Shown one piece after another: positions 14,453 to 22,193 of a stretch of DNA of 29,262 bases (the stretch's first letter is position 1; each line of letters starts with the position of its first letter). The translations under genes and the position numbers were made by a program. The stretch lies in the NCBI GenBank assembly GCA_002431945.1, contig DJET01000014.1:102539-131800 (forward strand). Direction: 5' to 3'. The notes beneath the pieces are model-generated. The model was not told the origin of the DNA. It did not search any database and saw only the letters and a program-made list of their open reading frames with translations. The stretch is from Ruminococcaceae bacterium UBA5891 (GTDB lineage: Bacteria; Bacillota; Clostridia; Oscillospirales; Acutalibacteraceae).

Positions 14453-16279
14453 ATGTGCGGAATAGTTGGATTTACAGGAAAAACCAAAGCGGCGGGCTTT
14501 TTGCTTGAGGGCCTTGAAAGACTGGAATACAGAGGCTACGATTCGGCGGGAATAGCCGTGCTTGACGGCGGTAAGATACAAATTGAAAAAACCACCGAGC
14601 GTATAAAAAATCTTATAGACAAAACCGATAACGGCGAAAGAATTAACGGTACTATCGGTATAGGTCATACGCGCTGGGCTACGCACGGCGCGCCCTCGTT
14701 TGCAAACGCTCACCCACATATAAGCGCGGACGGCAGGTTCGCCGTGGTTCACAACGGAATAATTGAAAATTATATCGCTTTAAGGGACAGCTTAAAGAAA
14801 GACGGCGTAAAATTTGCAAGCGAGACCGATACAGAGGTTATCCCGCAGCTTATTGCAAAGTATTACAAGGGCGATTTTTTTGAGGCGGTTTCAAAGGCTG
14901 TATCTAAGCTTGAGGGATCGTATGCGCTCGGTATTGTCTGCACGGATTTTCCCGATACGCTTATTGCCGTAAGAAAGTTCAGCCCTCTTATAATAGGGCT
15001 TTCTAAGGAAGCTAATTATATTGCCTCGGACGTTACGGCAATAGTTTCGCATACGCGTGATATTCTTTACATTGAAGACGGTGAAATAGCGGTTTTAACG
15101 CCGAACGGCGTAAAGCTGTACGACGGCGATAAAAACGAACTTCACCGCGATCCCGCCGTTATAAGCTGGGACGTTGCCGCTGCAGAAAAGGGCGGTTACG
15201 ACCACTTTATGATGAAGGAAATTATGGAACAGCCCAATGCCGTAAAGCAGACGATCGAAAGCAGAATAAAGGGCAGAGAAATAGTTTTCGACGGCTTAAA
15301 GCTTAATGAGGAAAAGCTTAAAAAAATCAACCGAATTGAAATAGTGGCGTGCGGCTCGGCTTATCACGCGGGTATGGTGGGTAAATACGTATTTGAGGAA
15401 ATGCTGAGAATTCCCACAGGCATAGATTATGCAAGCGAATACCGTTACCGCAACCCGATAACCGACGATAAGACGCTCACTGTAATAATAAGCCAATCGG
15501 GCGAAACAGCAGATACCTTAGCAGCGCTTAAGGAGGCTAAGAAACGCGGCTCGCATACGCTTGCAATCGTAAACGTTGTGGGCAGCTCGATAGCAAACGC
15601 GGCAGACGATGTTATTTACACATGGGCCGGTCCTGAAATTGCCGTAGCTACCACTAAGGGTTACACAACACAGCTTTCGGTGCTTTACCTTATTGCGGTT
15701 TGGGCGGCGCGTATTTTGGGCACTATGGACAGCGCGCGTGTTGAAAAGATATTTGATGATATTTGCCGCCTACCTGAGCTTATTGAAAGGGTAATTTTGT
15801 CAGAGCCTAAAATTAAGGAAATGGCAAAGCACTGCGGAGACCCGAAATCGCTGTTTTTCATCGGCAGAAATATCGATTATGCGGTTTCGCTTGAGGCGTC
15901 GCTTAAATTAAAGGAAATTTCTTATATCCATTCCGAGGCGTACGCTGCGGGCGAGCTGAAGCACGGCACCATTTCACTTATAGAAGAGGGAAGAACTGTT
16001 ATAGCCTTAGCTGCTTATGAGGAGCTTTTCGATAAGCTTTTAAGCAATGTTAAGGAGGTTAAGGCGCGCGGCGCGTATGTTATTGCCTGCGCTACCGAGG
16101 GTCATACCGAAATTGCAAAGGAAGCGGAAGAGGTTATTTATATACCGAGGATAGATCCGCTGCTTTTGGCAACGCTTGAAGTGGTTCCGTTCCAGATATA
16201 CTCTTATTATGTTGCGCTTTACAAGGGCTGTGATATAGATAAGCCCAGAAACCTTGCAAAATCCGTTACGGTAGAATAA
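14453..16279 (+). CDS. glmS: Glutamine--fructose-6-phosphate aminotransferase (isomerizing)
   Basis: This makes glucosamine-6-phosphate from fructose-6-phosphate and glutamine, the first step to UDP-GlcNAc and peptidoglycan. 608 aa, normal length. The N-terminal glutaminase begins MCGIVGF, with catalytic Cys2 exposed after Met removal. RGYDSAGIAV, HTRWATHG and HNGIIENY follow. Two SIS sugar-isomerase domains show SQSGETADTLAAL and TTKGYTTQL, and the C-terminus ends PRNLAKSVTVE. Because Cys2 must be N-terminal, the start is at 14453 and not at the further upstream ATGs that the open frame allows. Controlled by the ribozyme in its leader. Confidence 0.97.
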   Translation: MCGIVGFTGKTKAAGFLLEGLERLEYRGYDSAGIAVLDGGKIQIEKTTERIKNLIDKTDNGERINGTIGIGHTRWATHGAPSFANAHPHISADGRFAVVHNGIIENYIALRDSLKKDGVKFASETDTEVIPQLIAKYYKGDFFEAVSKAVSKLEGSYALGIVCTDFPDTLIAVRKFSPLIIGLSKEANYIASDVTAIVSHTRDILYIEDGEIAVLTPNGVKLYDGDKNELHRDPAVISWDVAAAEKGGYDHFMMKEIMEQPNAVKQTIESRIKGREIVFDGLKLNEEKLKKINRIEIVACGSAYHAGMVGKYVFEEMLRIPTGIDYASEYRYRNPITDDKTLTVIISQSGETADTLAALKEAKKRGSHTLAIVNVVGSSIANAADDVIYTWAGPEIAVATTKGYTTQLSVLYLIAVWAARILGTMDSARVEKIFDDICRLPELIERVILSEPKIKEMAKHCGDPKSLFFIGRNIDYAVSLEASLKLKEISYIHSEAYAAGELKHGTISLIEEGRTVIALAAYEELFDKLLSNVKEVKARGAYVIACATEGHTEIAKEAEEVIYIPRIDPLLLATLEVVPFQIYSYYVALYKGCDIDKPRNLAKSVTVE

Positions 16280-16289
16280 AAATTATAAA

Positions 16290-16328
16290 AACCGCTCTTT
16301 TTGGGATAGACAAAGGGAGCGGTTTGTT
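16290..16328 (+). terminator. Terminator-like hairpin after glmS
   Basis: AACCGCTC (16290-16297) pairs with GAGCGGTT (16317-16324), preceded by an A-run and followed by a short T-rich stretch (TTTGTTAT). TATAAT-like boxes follow before guaA (16330-16335, 16344-16349), without a clear -35. Confidence 0.65.
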
Positions 16329-16380
16329 ATATAATATTATTTATATAATAATTGGTACTTTAAAAGCAGCGGAGGTTAAA

Positions 16381-17907
16381 ATGGAAAAGATTTTAGTGCT
16401 TGACTTCGGCGGTCAGTATAATCAGCTTATTGCCAGAAGAGTAAGAGAAAATAACGTATATTCCGAAATACGCCCTTATACAGCCCCCATCGAGGAAATA
16501 AAGGCGGCAGGCTATAAGGGAATAATACTTACCGGCGGTCCGAAAAGCGTATACGGCGAAAACGCCGTGCTTTACAGCAAGGAGCTTTTTGAGCTCGGCA
16601 TACCGATAATGGGCATATGCTACGGTGCTCAGCTTACGGCACATATGTTAGGCGGAGAGGTAACTTCGGGTGCCAGCGAATACGGCAAGGTTGAGGTTAA
16701 GGTTGATACCGCAAGCAAGCTGTTCGAGGGTATTCCGTCTAAAACGGTTTGCTGGATGAGTCATACAGACTACATTAAGCAGGTGCCGCTTGGTTTTAAA
16801 ATTGTGGGTAAAACCGATGTTTGTCCCGTTGCGGCTATGGAAAATGCTTCTGAAAAGCTTTATGCGGTGCAGTTCCACCCTGAGGTTATGCATACGCCGC
16901 TCGGCTCTAAGATGATAAGAAATTTCCTTTATAACGTTTGCGAATGTAAGGGCGAATGGACAATGTCTTCATTTACAACCCGAACAATTGAGGAGCTTAA
17001 AAATAAAATAGGGAATAAAAAGGTGCTTTGTGCGCTTTCCGGCGGGGTAGACAGCTCTGTTGCAGCTCTGCTTTTGCACAAGGCGGTAGGAGAAAACCTT
17101 ACCTGCATATTTGTTGACCACGGTCTGCTTAGAAAGGACGAGGCAAAGCAGGTAAACGATTTGTTCAGGGGTACTTATAATATAAACCTTGTGTCGGTTG
17201 ACGCGTCCGAGCAGTTTTTGGGCCAGCTTCGCGGTATAAGCGAGCCTGAGCAAAAGCGCAAGATAATCGGCAGGGAGTTTATCCGTGTGTTCGAGGCGGA
17301 GGCTAAAAAAATAGGCAAGGTGGATTATCTTGTTCAGGGCACTATTTACCCCGATTGCATTGAATCGGGCGTAGGCGACGCCGCGCTTATTAAAAGCCAT
17401 CACAATGTGGGCGGTCTTCCGGATCATGTTGAGTTTGATGAAATAATCGAGCCGTTAAGGGATCTGTTTAAGGATGAGGTCCGTAAGGTGGGCCTTGAGC
17501 TTGGTATGCCGGAAAATATGGTATACCGCCAGCCGTTTCCGGGACCGGGTCTCGGTGTTCGCATTATCGGGGAGCTTACCCGTGAGAAAATTGCTATCCT
17601 GCAGGACGCCGACGCTATTTTCCGCGAGGAAGTGGCAAACGCCGGGCTTGACCGCGAGATAGGTCAGTACTTTGCCGTACTTACAAATATGCGCTCGGTA
17701 GGCGTTATGGGCGATTTCAGAACCTATGACTATACCGTGGCATTGCGAGCCGTTATGACAAGCGATTTTATGACGGCAGATTGGGCGCGTATTCCGTATG
17801 ACGTGCTCGATGCCGCCTCCCGCCGCATAGTAAACGAGGTTAAAGGCGTAAACCGCATTGTGTATGATATAACCTCCAAACCCCCGGCAACTATTGAGTG
17901 GGAATGA
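16381..17907 (+). CDS. guaA: GMP synthase (glutamine-hydrolysing)
   Basis: This converts XMP to GMP using glutamine and ATP. 508 aa. The N-terminal class I glutaminase shows DFGGQYNQLIARRVRE, the nucleophile in GICYGAQL and the His in VQFHPEV. The ATP-pyrophosphatase P-loop is SGGVDSSVAALLL. The C-terminal dimerisation domain ends KPPATIEWE, the standard guaA end. GGAGG (16371-16375) sets the ATG at 16381, although the frame opens 19 codons upstream. The 3' end of guaA is a well-known integration site for genomic islands, and island-like sequence follows here. Confidence 0.97.
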   Translation: MEKILVLDFGGQYNQLIARRVRENNVYSEIRPYTAPIEEIKAAGYKGIILTGGPKSVYGENAVLYSKELFELGIPIMGICYGAQLTAHMLGGEVTSGASEYGKVEVKVDTASKLFEGIPSKTVCWMSHTDYIKQVPLGFKIVGKTDVCPVAAMENASEKLYAVQFHPEVMHTPLGSKMIRNFLYNVCECKGEWTMSSFTTRTIEELKNKIGNKKVLCALSGGVDSSVAALLLHKAVGENLTCIFVDHGLLRKDEAKQVNDLFRGTYNINLVSVDASEQFLGQLRGISEPEQKRKIIGREFIRVFEAEAKKIGKVDYLVQGTIYPDCIESGVGDAALIKSHHNVGGLPDHVEFDEIIEPLRDLFKDEVRKVGLELGMPENMVYRQPFPGPGLGVRIIGELTREKIAILQDADAIFREEVANAGLDREIGQYFAVLTNMRSVGVMGDFRTYDYTVALRAVMTSDFMTADWARIPYDVLDAASRRIVNEVKGVNRIVYDITSKPPATIEWE

Positions 17908-17908
17908 T
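17883..17908 (+). repeat. Candidate attachment site at the guaA 3' end (left copy)
   Basis: CCCGGCAA (17883-17890) and GAGTGGGAATGAT (17896-17908) recur in the same order at 21936-21957. The left copy is intact guaA coding sequence. Confidence 0.5.
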
Positions 17909-18040
17909 GTACGAAACGCCGCAAACCCGCATAAACACTGGGTTTTAGGTTCTTAAATTCCCGATTTGATAGCAAAATGAAAAATGACTTTATTCTAAGT
18001 GTTCTATCGGTTTGCAGGTACAATTATCTTAATACTATAA
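17909..18040 (+). other. Non-coding gap after guaA
   Basis: No gene seen. A weak AAACCC/GGGTTT hairpin (17923-17945) lies just after the guaA stop. Confidence 0.5.
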
Positions 18041-18079
18041 AAGGCATTACTGACTTTTGCAGTCGGTAATGCCTTTTTT
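18041..18079 (+). terminator. Strong rho-independent terminator downstream of guaA
   Basis: A 14-bp stem (AAGGCATTACTGAC at 18041-18054 against GTCGGTAATGCCTT, one G-U), followed by a T-run to 18079. Confidence 0.9.
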
Positions 18080-18101
18080 GCGCTTTCTATTATATTCCGT
18101 T

Positions 18102-18216
18102 TTACTTACGAGAATTGAAAGCTACGCTTTCGGGGTAGTTATATCTCCAGTTATCGTATTCTTCTTTTGTGATTTCTCCGTTTTTAAGTTTTTCGGCTTG
18201 TTCCTGCCGAAAAGGA
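18102..18216 (-). pseudogene. C-terminal fragment of a mobile-element protein (possibly a recombinase)
   Basis: The minus strand reads ...QEQAEKLKNGEITKEEYDNW and on to a stop at 18102-18104, about 38 codons. This charged helix plus YDNWRYNYPE resembles tails of Clostridia mobile-element proteins such as serine recombinases. I cannot name the family with confidence. The frame runs into the Mob remnant on the other strand at about 18217, so the N-terminal part has been cut away. Confidence 0.4.
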
Positions 18217-18780
18217 CAGTTGGCTGCCGTGATGGAGCGGTATGACATTCAGTGGGAGGAGAAAGGCACCCACGAAAAGCACCTCTCCGTTCTGGACTAC
18301 AAAAAACAGGAACGTGAAAAAGAGATTGCGACATTGGATACCACACTGGCCGAAAAGCAGGACGAGCTGGAAACGGTGCAGAGTCGGATCGACAACTTCG
18401 ACCAGGGTGTGCATTCTATTGAAAAGCTGGAGCAACGGATTGAAACGGATGCAGAGTTTCAGCTTCCCGATCCGCCCACGCTGATGACCGCCAAGACCTA
18501 CAAACAGCGATTCGTTGACCCGTTAATCAAAAAACTGAAAGAGGTTATCCGAGAGGTGTTCTATCATTATTATAAGGCATTGGACAGCTATCACCGGCTG
18601 AACAACACCAACGGGCGGCTCTACCGAGAAAATGAGCATCTGACCGCTACCAATGACCGACTCAAAAGGGAAAATGAAGTCCTGCGCTCCGAACTGAAGG
18701 ATTTCCGTTTCCTGCGGAAGGTCCTCGGCAGCCAGCAGATCGACAACCTAATTGCACAGGCGAAAGGTATGGAGCAGTAG
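18217..18780 (+). pseudogene. N-terminally truncated plasmid recombination/mobilisation protein (Mob/Pre)
   Basis: This is the C-terminal ~187 residues of a MobV-type relaxase, which nicks plasmid or element DNA for conjugal mobilisation. The segment shows KGTHEKHLSVLDYKKQERE, a coiled-coil stretch, LPDPPTLMTAKTYKQRFVDP, YRENEHL and LRSELKDFRFLRKVLG, all typical of the C-terminal half of this family. The catalytic N-terminal domain is absent, and homology seems to start near LAAVMERYDIQW (~18220), right at the junction with the minus-strand fragment. The frame stays open 5' of that by chance. TnpV follows in the same direction. It is a remnant with no relaxase activity expected. Confidence 0.75.
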
Positions 18781-18840
18781 CGAAAGCAAACCCAGCGCAC
18801 AAGGCGCAGAAATACAAATTTTGAAAGATAGGAACAGACA

Positions 18841-19218
18841 ATGGCAAAGACGATTTTTGAGGAAATGGGCGGTACTTACACACAGGTTGGGGATTACCTT
18901 CTCCCCCCCAATTTGGAACTGCCCGAAGAAGAGCAGCAGCCCATCGGCGTATGGGGTCAGCGCCACCGGCGCTATCTGAAGGATCATCGGCGGGCAACTT
19001 ATGCAACCCTGCTCACCAACGGCAAATTGAACAGCTACCTTGCTGACATCGACCGTCAGGCAGCAGAGATGTTCCTTCGGCTGGTAAAAAAGATGGCCGA
19101 GACGGAAGGTGTCACGGAGCAACTCAAGGCAGGCAACCAAATGGAGTGGGTCAGAAGGATGAATAACATCCGAAACAGGGCTATGGAAATCGTAAACGCT
19201 GAGATTATCTACGCATAA
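18841..19218 (+). CDS. tnpV: TnpV transposon-encoded protein
   Basis: A 125-aa protein matching the TnpV family of Clostridia mobile elements: it starts MAKTIFEEMGGTYTQVGDYL, with QPIGVWGQRHRRYLK, NSYLADIDRQA and a C-terminal MEWVRRMNNIRNRAMEI. Function is unknown; it rides with mobilisable transposons next to Mob and recombinase genes. It appears full length. It follows the Mob remnant by 60 bases and ends at a strong terminator. Codon style (more CTG, ACC, ATC) differs from the core genes, fitting a mobile origin. Confidence 0.85.
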   Translation: MAKTIFEEMGGTYTQVGDYLLPPNLELPEEEQQPIGVWGQRHRRYLKDHRRATYATLLTNGKLNSYLADIDRQAAEMFLRLVKKMAETEGVTEQLKAGNQMEWVRRMNNIRNRAMEIVNAEIIYA

Positions 19219-19226
19219 TGCGTGCT

Positions 19227-19261
19227 GCGCCGCATCGGGAATACCGGTGCGGCGCTTTTTT
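19227..19261 (+). terminator. Terminator of the Mob-TnpV remnant
   Basis: GCGCCGCA (19227-19234) pairs perfectly with TGCGGCGC (19248-19255), followed by T6. Confidence 0.95.
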
Positions 19262-19295
19262 CAGGTTGAAAAGAAAACAAAGTTGTGGTATCATA

Positions 19296-19344
19296 ATGGC
19301 GTGAATTGCTGAAATGATGGCGTTCTATGATATTCGTTCTGGCG
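19296..19344 (+). promoter_or_regulatory. Direct-repeat half-sites upstream of the SDR operon (AraC-type operator?)
   Basis: ATGGCGT at 19296-19302 and 19317-19323, plus TGGCG at 19340-19344, are spaced 21 and 22 bases apart. Two helical turns is the spacing AraC-family dimers prefer, and the last half-site lies between the -35 and -10. An AraC-family gene is the third gene of this operon. Confidence 0.5.
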
Positions 19345-19361
19345 CACCTTTCGGCTATAAT
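19333..19361 (+). promoter_or_regulatory. Promoter of the SDR-flavodoxin-AraC operon
   Basis: TTCGTT (19333-19338), a 17-bp spacer and TATAAT (19356-19361). The weak -35 fits an activator-dependent promoter. Confidence 0.7.
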
Positions 19362-19394
19362 AATGACATAAAACAAAACGGAGGTCATTATTAT
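19357..19394 (+). promoter_or_regulatory. 11-bp perfect inverted repeat spanning -10 to start codon
   Basis: ATAATAATGAC (19357-19367) and GTCATTATTAT (19384-19394) are exact inverted copies. The left arm overlaps the -10 and would lie before the transcript start, so a DNA operator is more likely than an RNA hairpin. The right arm overlaps the ATG. Confidence 0.6.
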
Positions 19395-20208
19395 GGCAAA
19401 GGTAGCATTGGTCACAGGCGCATCCAGCGGTATCGGCAGGATGGTTGCACAGGAACTGAAAGGCGCAGGGTATAAAGTTTACGCCGCTGCAAGGCGGGTA
19501 GACCGTATGGCGGATCTGGAGAAGGACGATATTATGCCGGTTGCACTGGATCTCACAAAGGACGAATCCATCGTGGAGTGCGTAAACACGGTTCTTTCCA
19601 AGGAAAAGAGCATTGATGTGCTGGTGAATAACGCCGGTTACGGCTCCTACGGAGCAATCGAGGATGTGCCGCTTGAGGAAGGACGCCGCCAGTTCGATGT
19701 GAACCTCTTCGGCATGGCACGGCTCATTCAACTTGTCACGCCATCAATGCGTGAAAATCACTACGGCAAAATCGTCAACATTTCCTCGATGGGCGGCAAA
19801 ATTTGGACGAAGTTCGGCGGCTGGTATCACGCCACGAAATATGCCGTTGAGGGCTTATCTGATTGCTTGCGTATGGAACTCAAGCCCTTCGGCATTGATG
19901 TTGTGGTGGTAGAACCGGGCGGCATCAAGACTGATTGGGGCATCATCGCCGCCGAAAATCTGAAAAAGACTTCGGCAAACGGTGCGTATGCGGATATGGC
20001 GAACAAAGCGGCTGACGGCATGATTAAAAATTACAGCGGCAATATGCTGTCCAAGCCGGAGCTGATTGCAAAGACAGTCCGCAAGGCTGTCACAAAGCGC
20101 CGCCCTCGTACTCGCTATTTGATTGGCTTCGGTGCAAAGCCGATGGTCTGGACGCACAAGATTTTCGGAGACCGGGTGTTCGATTGGGTCATCAAAAACT
20201 TTAGCTGA
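19393..20208 (+). CDS. SDR-family NAD(P)-dependent oxidoreductase
   Basis: A 271-aa classical short-chain dehydrogenase/reductase, cytoplasmic. The cofactor loop is TGASSGIG (8-15), the structural motif NNAG (79-82), and the catalytic triad Ser132, Tyr145, Lys149 (YHATK). RRVDRM after strand 2 suggests NADPH preference. The C-terminal part (TKRRPRTRYLIGFGAKPMVW) resembles SDRs related to 17-beta-hydroxysteroid/retinol dehydrogenases; the substrate is unknown. GGAGG lies 8 bases before the ATG, inside the inverted repeat. It forms an operon with a flavodoxin (stop and next start 14 bases apart) and an AraC regulator. Confidence 0.93.
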   Translation: MAKVALVTGASSGIGRMVAQELKGAGYKVYAAARRVDRMADLEKDDIMPVALDLTKDESIVECVNTVLSKEKSIDVLVNNAGYGSYGAIEDVPLEEGRRQFDVNLFGMARLIQLVTPSMRENHYGKIVNISSMGGKIWTKFGGWYHATKYAVEGLSDCLRMELKPFGIDVVVVEPGGIKTDWGIIAAENLKKTSANGAYADMANKAADGMIKNYSGNMLSKPELIAKTVRKAVTKRRPRTRYLIGFGAKPMVWTHKIFGDRVFDWVIKNFS

Positions 20209-20222
20209 CGGTGGTGAGAAAA

Positions 20223-20699
20223 GTGAAATGCCTTGTTCTTTACTATTCTTTCAGCGGCAATACCCGGCTGATTGCGGAAACAGTTGCAAAGGAACTGAAC
20301 GCCGATCTGGAAGAGTTGAAGCCGGTAAAGCCGTTAAATGCCAGCGGTGCGGGCTATGTGATGTGGGGCTTGCGTCAGCTTGTAAGCCAAAACAAGCCGC
20401 CGTTGCTTCCGCTGAAACACAACCCCGATGAGTTTGACCTAATCGTTATCGGAACACCGGTGTGGTCTTATACTGTTACACCGCCTATCCGCACTTTTCT
20501 TGAAGAACACCACTTCACCAATAAGAAGATTGCTCTGTTCTGCTGTCACGGCGGAAATTACGGAAAGACGCTCGACGATATGAGGAACGCTTTGAACGGC
20601 AATGAGATCATTGGCACGGCGGACTTCTATGACCCGTTAAAGCACGATACCGCCGGGAATCGCCAAAAAGCCGCAGCGTGGGCAAACACATTGACGTAA
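20223..20699 (+). CDS. Flavodoxin-family protein
   Basis: A 158-aa FMN-binding electron carrier or small quinone-type reductase. The FMN phosphate loop is in YYSFSGNTRLIAE near the N-terminus. GTPVWSYTVTPPIRTFLEE supplies the aromatic FMN-shielding loop, and CCHGGNYGKT the next loop. I chose GTG at 20223 because GGTGGTGAG lies about 5 bases upstream; the GTGs at 20211 and 20214 are in-frame alternatives. It probably works with the SDR in the same redox process, which the sequence does not identify. Confidence 0.87.
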   Translation: MKCLVLYYSFSGNTRLIAETVAKELNADLEELKPVKPLNASGAGYVMWGLRQLVSQNKPPLLPLKHNPDEFDLIVIGTPVWSYTVTPPIRTFLEEHHFTNKKIALFCCHGGNYGKTLDDMRNALNGNEIIGTADFYDPLKHDTAGNRQKAAAWANTLT

Positions 20700-20715
20700 G
20701 CACAGGAGTGATACC

Positions 20716-21714
20716 TTGAAGCACTTTTTGATCGACAAAAACTACGGCACTTATCTATCGGGAATGGGCTTTTCGATAGATGAAGTCCTAAAGAAAGCCA
20801 TGCTGCCGGAGGATTTGTTCGCACGGCAGACGCCCAGTCTGACAGCGGAGGAATACTTCCGCTTTATGGGGGCAATCGACGCTCTTTCACCAGACGAACA
20901 AACACCGATTCGCTTGGCGGCGTCGGAGGGTATAGAAGCGTTTTCGCCACCCATTTTTGCGGCATATTGCAGCCGCAATGCGCTTGTGTGCATAAAACGG
21001 TTGGCGCAATACAAGCCACTGATCGGTGCGCTGCTGTATCAAGTGGAAGAAACCGAAACGGAAGTAAGCGTTGAAATCCTGTCTGCGAATCCAGAATTGG
21101 AGCTGCCAGAGATTCTTGTTGGAATTGAGTTTATGTTCCTTGTGGGGCTGATCCGAAAAGCAACCAAAGAGAGTATTACCCCGTTGTCCGTGACGGCAAA
21201 GCAGCCGATGAAAAATCCTGCCTATGCTGCTTTTATAGGAAAGCCTATCACCACCGGCGATAAAAATCTCCTTGTGCTTTCCAAAGAAGATGCGCTTGTG
21301 CCGTTCATCAGCCGCAACGAGTCTATGTGGGAGTTCTTCGAGCCGGAGCTGAAACGCCGCCTGTCGATGATGGAGACGGATGACAGCTATGCTGCCCGTG
21401 TCCGCAGCGCTTTGATGGAGCTGCTCCCCAGCGGAGAATGTACCATTGACGATGTTGCAAAGAAGCTGGGGTACAGCAAACGCTCGTTGCAGCGTAAGCT
21501 GCAAGAGGAAGATACCAATTTTCAAAAGCAGCTCAATCACACACGGGAGCTGTTGGCAAAAACCTATCTTGCCAACACCGATATGACCGCAGAGGATATT
21601 GCGTTCCTGCTGGTATATCAGGAAATCGGGTCTTTTCTTCGTGCATTCACGGTCTGGACGGGACAGACGGTCAGCGAGTACAAGGCGAATGGACAGCGGC
21701 AGCAATCCGTGTGA
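20716..21714 (+). CDS. AraC-family transcriptional regulator
   Basis: A 332-aa regulator. Residues ~1-200 match the N-terminal ligand-binding domain of the Arabinose_bd/OruR-like type (EEYFRFMGAIDALSPDE..., repeated helical pattern). The C-terminal ~90 residues carry the two HTH motifs of AraC proteins: TIDDVAKKLGYSKRSLQRKL, and MTAEDIAFLLVYQEIGSFLRAF. Translation probably starts at TTG 20716, with CAGGAG (20702-20707) upstream. It is the last gene of the SDR-flavodoxin operon and is a good candidate to bind the half-sites at 19296-19344. The ligand is unknown. Confidence 0.92.
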   Translation: MKHFLIDKNYGTYLSGMGFSIDEVLKKAMLPEDLFARQTPSLTAEEYFRFMGAIDALSPDEQTPIRLAASEGIEAFSPPIFAAYCSRNALVCIKRLAQYKPLIGALLYQVEETETEVSVEILSANPELELPEILVGIEFMFLVGLIRKATKESITPLSVTAKQPMKNPAYAAFIGKPITTGDKNLLVLSKEDALVPFISRNESMWEFFEPELKRRLSMMETDDSYAARVRSALMELLPSGECTIDDVAKKLGYSKRSLQRKLQEEDTNFQKQLNHTRELLAKTYLANTDMTAEDIAFLLVYQEIGSFLRAFTVWTGQTVSEYKANGQRQQSV

Positions 21715-21731
21715 CATCCGGTGAGAAGCAC

Positions 21732-21761
21732 TTGAAAAGTACCGGCCTTATATGGTACAAT
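21732..21761 (+). promoter_or_regulatory. Possible promoter with no gene behind it
   Basis: TTGAAA (21732-21737), an 18-bp spacer and TACAAT (21756-21761). Only a weak 36-codon frame lies downstream (from 21853), so this may be a leftover of a lost mobile-element gene. Confidence 0.35.
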
Positions 21762-21935
21762 GATTTTATAGAGTACAGCCACCGGATACTATCCACGAAA
21801 AACCGGAATAGATTGCTATCGGCGGCGATACCCATAGGATAACAAACCATCGTATGGGGCTGAAAATATGGAGAATACAAAGAATCAAAATACCGGGTAC
21901 CACGGAATCTAAACGAAAACCGTTAGATTGCACGG

Positions 21936-21957
21936 CCCGGCAAAGAGTGGGAATGAT
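21936..21957 (+). repeat. Candidate attachment site, right copy of the guaA 3' end
   Basis: CCCGGCAA (21936-21943) followed by GAGTGGGAATGAT (21945-21957) matches the last codons of guaA, stop included. The gap between the two blocks is 1 base here and 5 in guaA. Confidence 0.5.
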
Positions 21958-22037
21958 TGCATAATTCAGAAAATGCCGTAAATACGGGTTTTTCACAGAA
22001 AAACAGGTCTGTTTGACGGCCGAATGACGACAAGACT
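21958..22037 (+). other. Non-coding stretch with two small hairpins
   Basis: CCGTA-AA-TACGG (21976-21987), followed by GTTTTTC, and AAACAG-GT-CTGTTT (22001-22014). No gene seen. Confidence 0.5.
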
Positions 22038-22084
22038 ACAGCAACCTGCAGAATAGAAATTCATCAGGGTGCTGTAATTTTTTT
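22038..22084 (+). terminator. Terminator upstream of the methyltransferase-like/ATPase gene
   Basis: ACAGCA-A-CCTG (from 22038) pairs with CAGG-G-TGCTGT (to 22075), with a loop of about 17 bases, followed by AA and T7. It would insulate the next gene from the island. Confidence 0.75.
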
Positions 22085-22129
22085 AGCATATACTTTGTTG
22101 TTATATATAATTCCAAATATTGATTTTAC

Positions 22130-22157
22130 TTGAATTTTTTATTAATAACTGTATAAT
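22130..22157 (+). promoter_or_regulatory. Promoter of the methyltransferase-like/ATPase gene
   Basis: TTGAAT (22130-22135), a 16-bp AT-rich spacer and TATAAT (22152-22157). Confidence 0.65.
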
Positions 22158-22193
22158 TAAACTGTATTATAAATTATTTAATGAGGGCAAAAT

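Noticed and set aside
20887..21717. A 276-codon frame opposite the AraC gene
   Set aside because: Antisense shadow, low-quality composition.
21766..21996. A 76-codon minus-strand frame (and a 36-codon plus-strand frame from 21853) in the gap after the AraC gene
   Set aside because: No RBS, no recognisable motif, and both run through the att-like repeat. They are probably remnants or chance.
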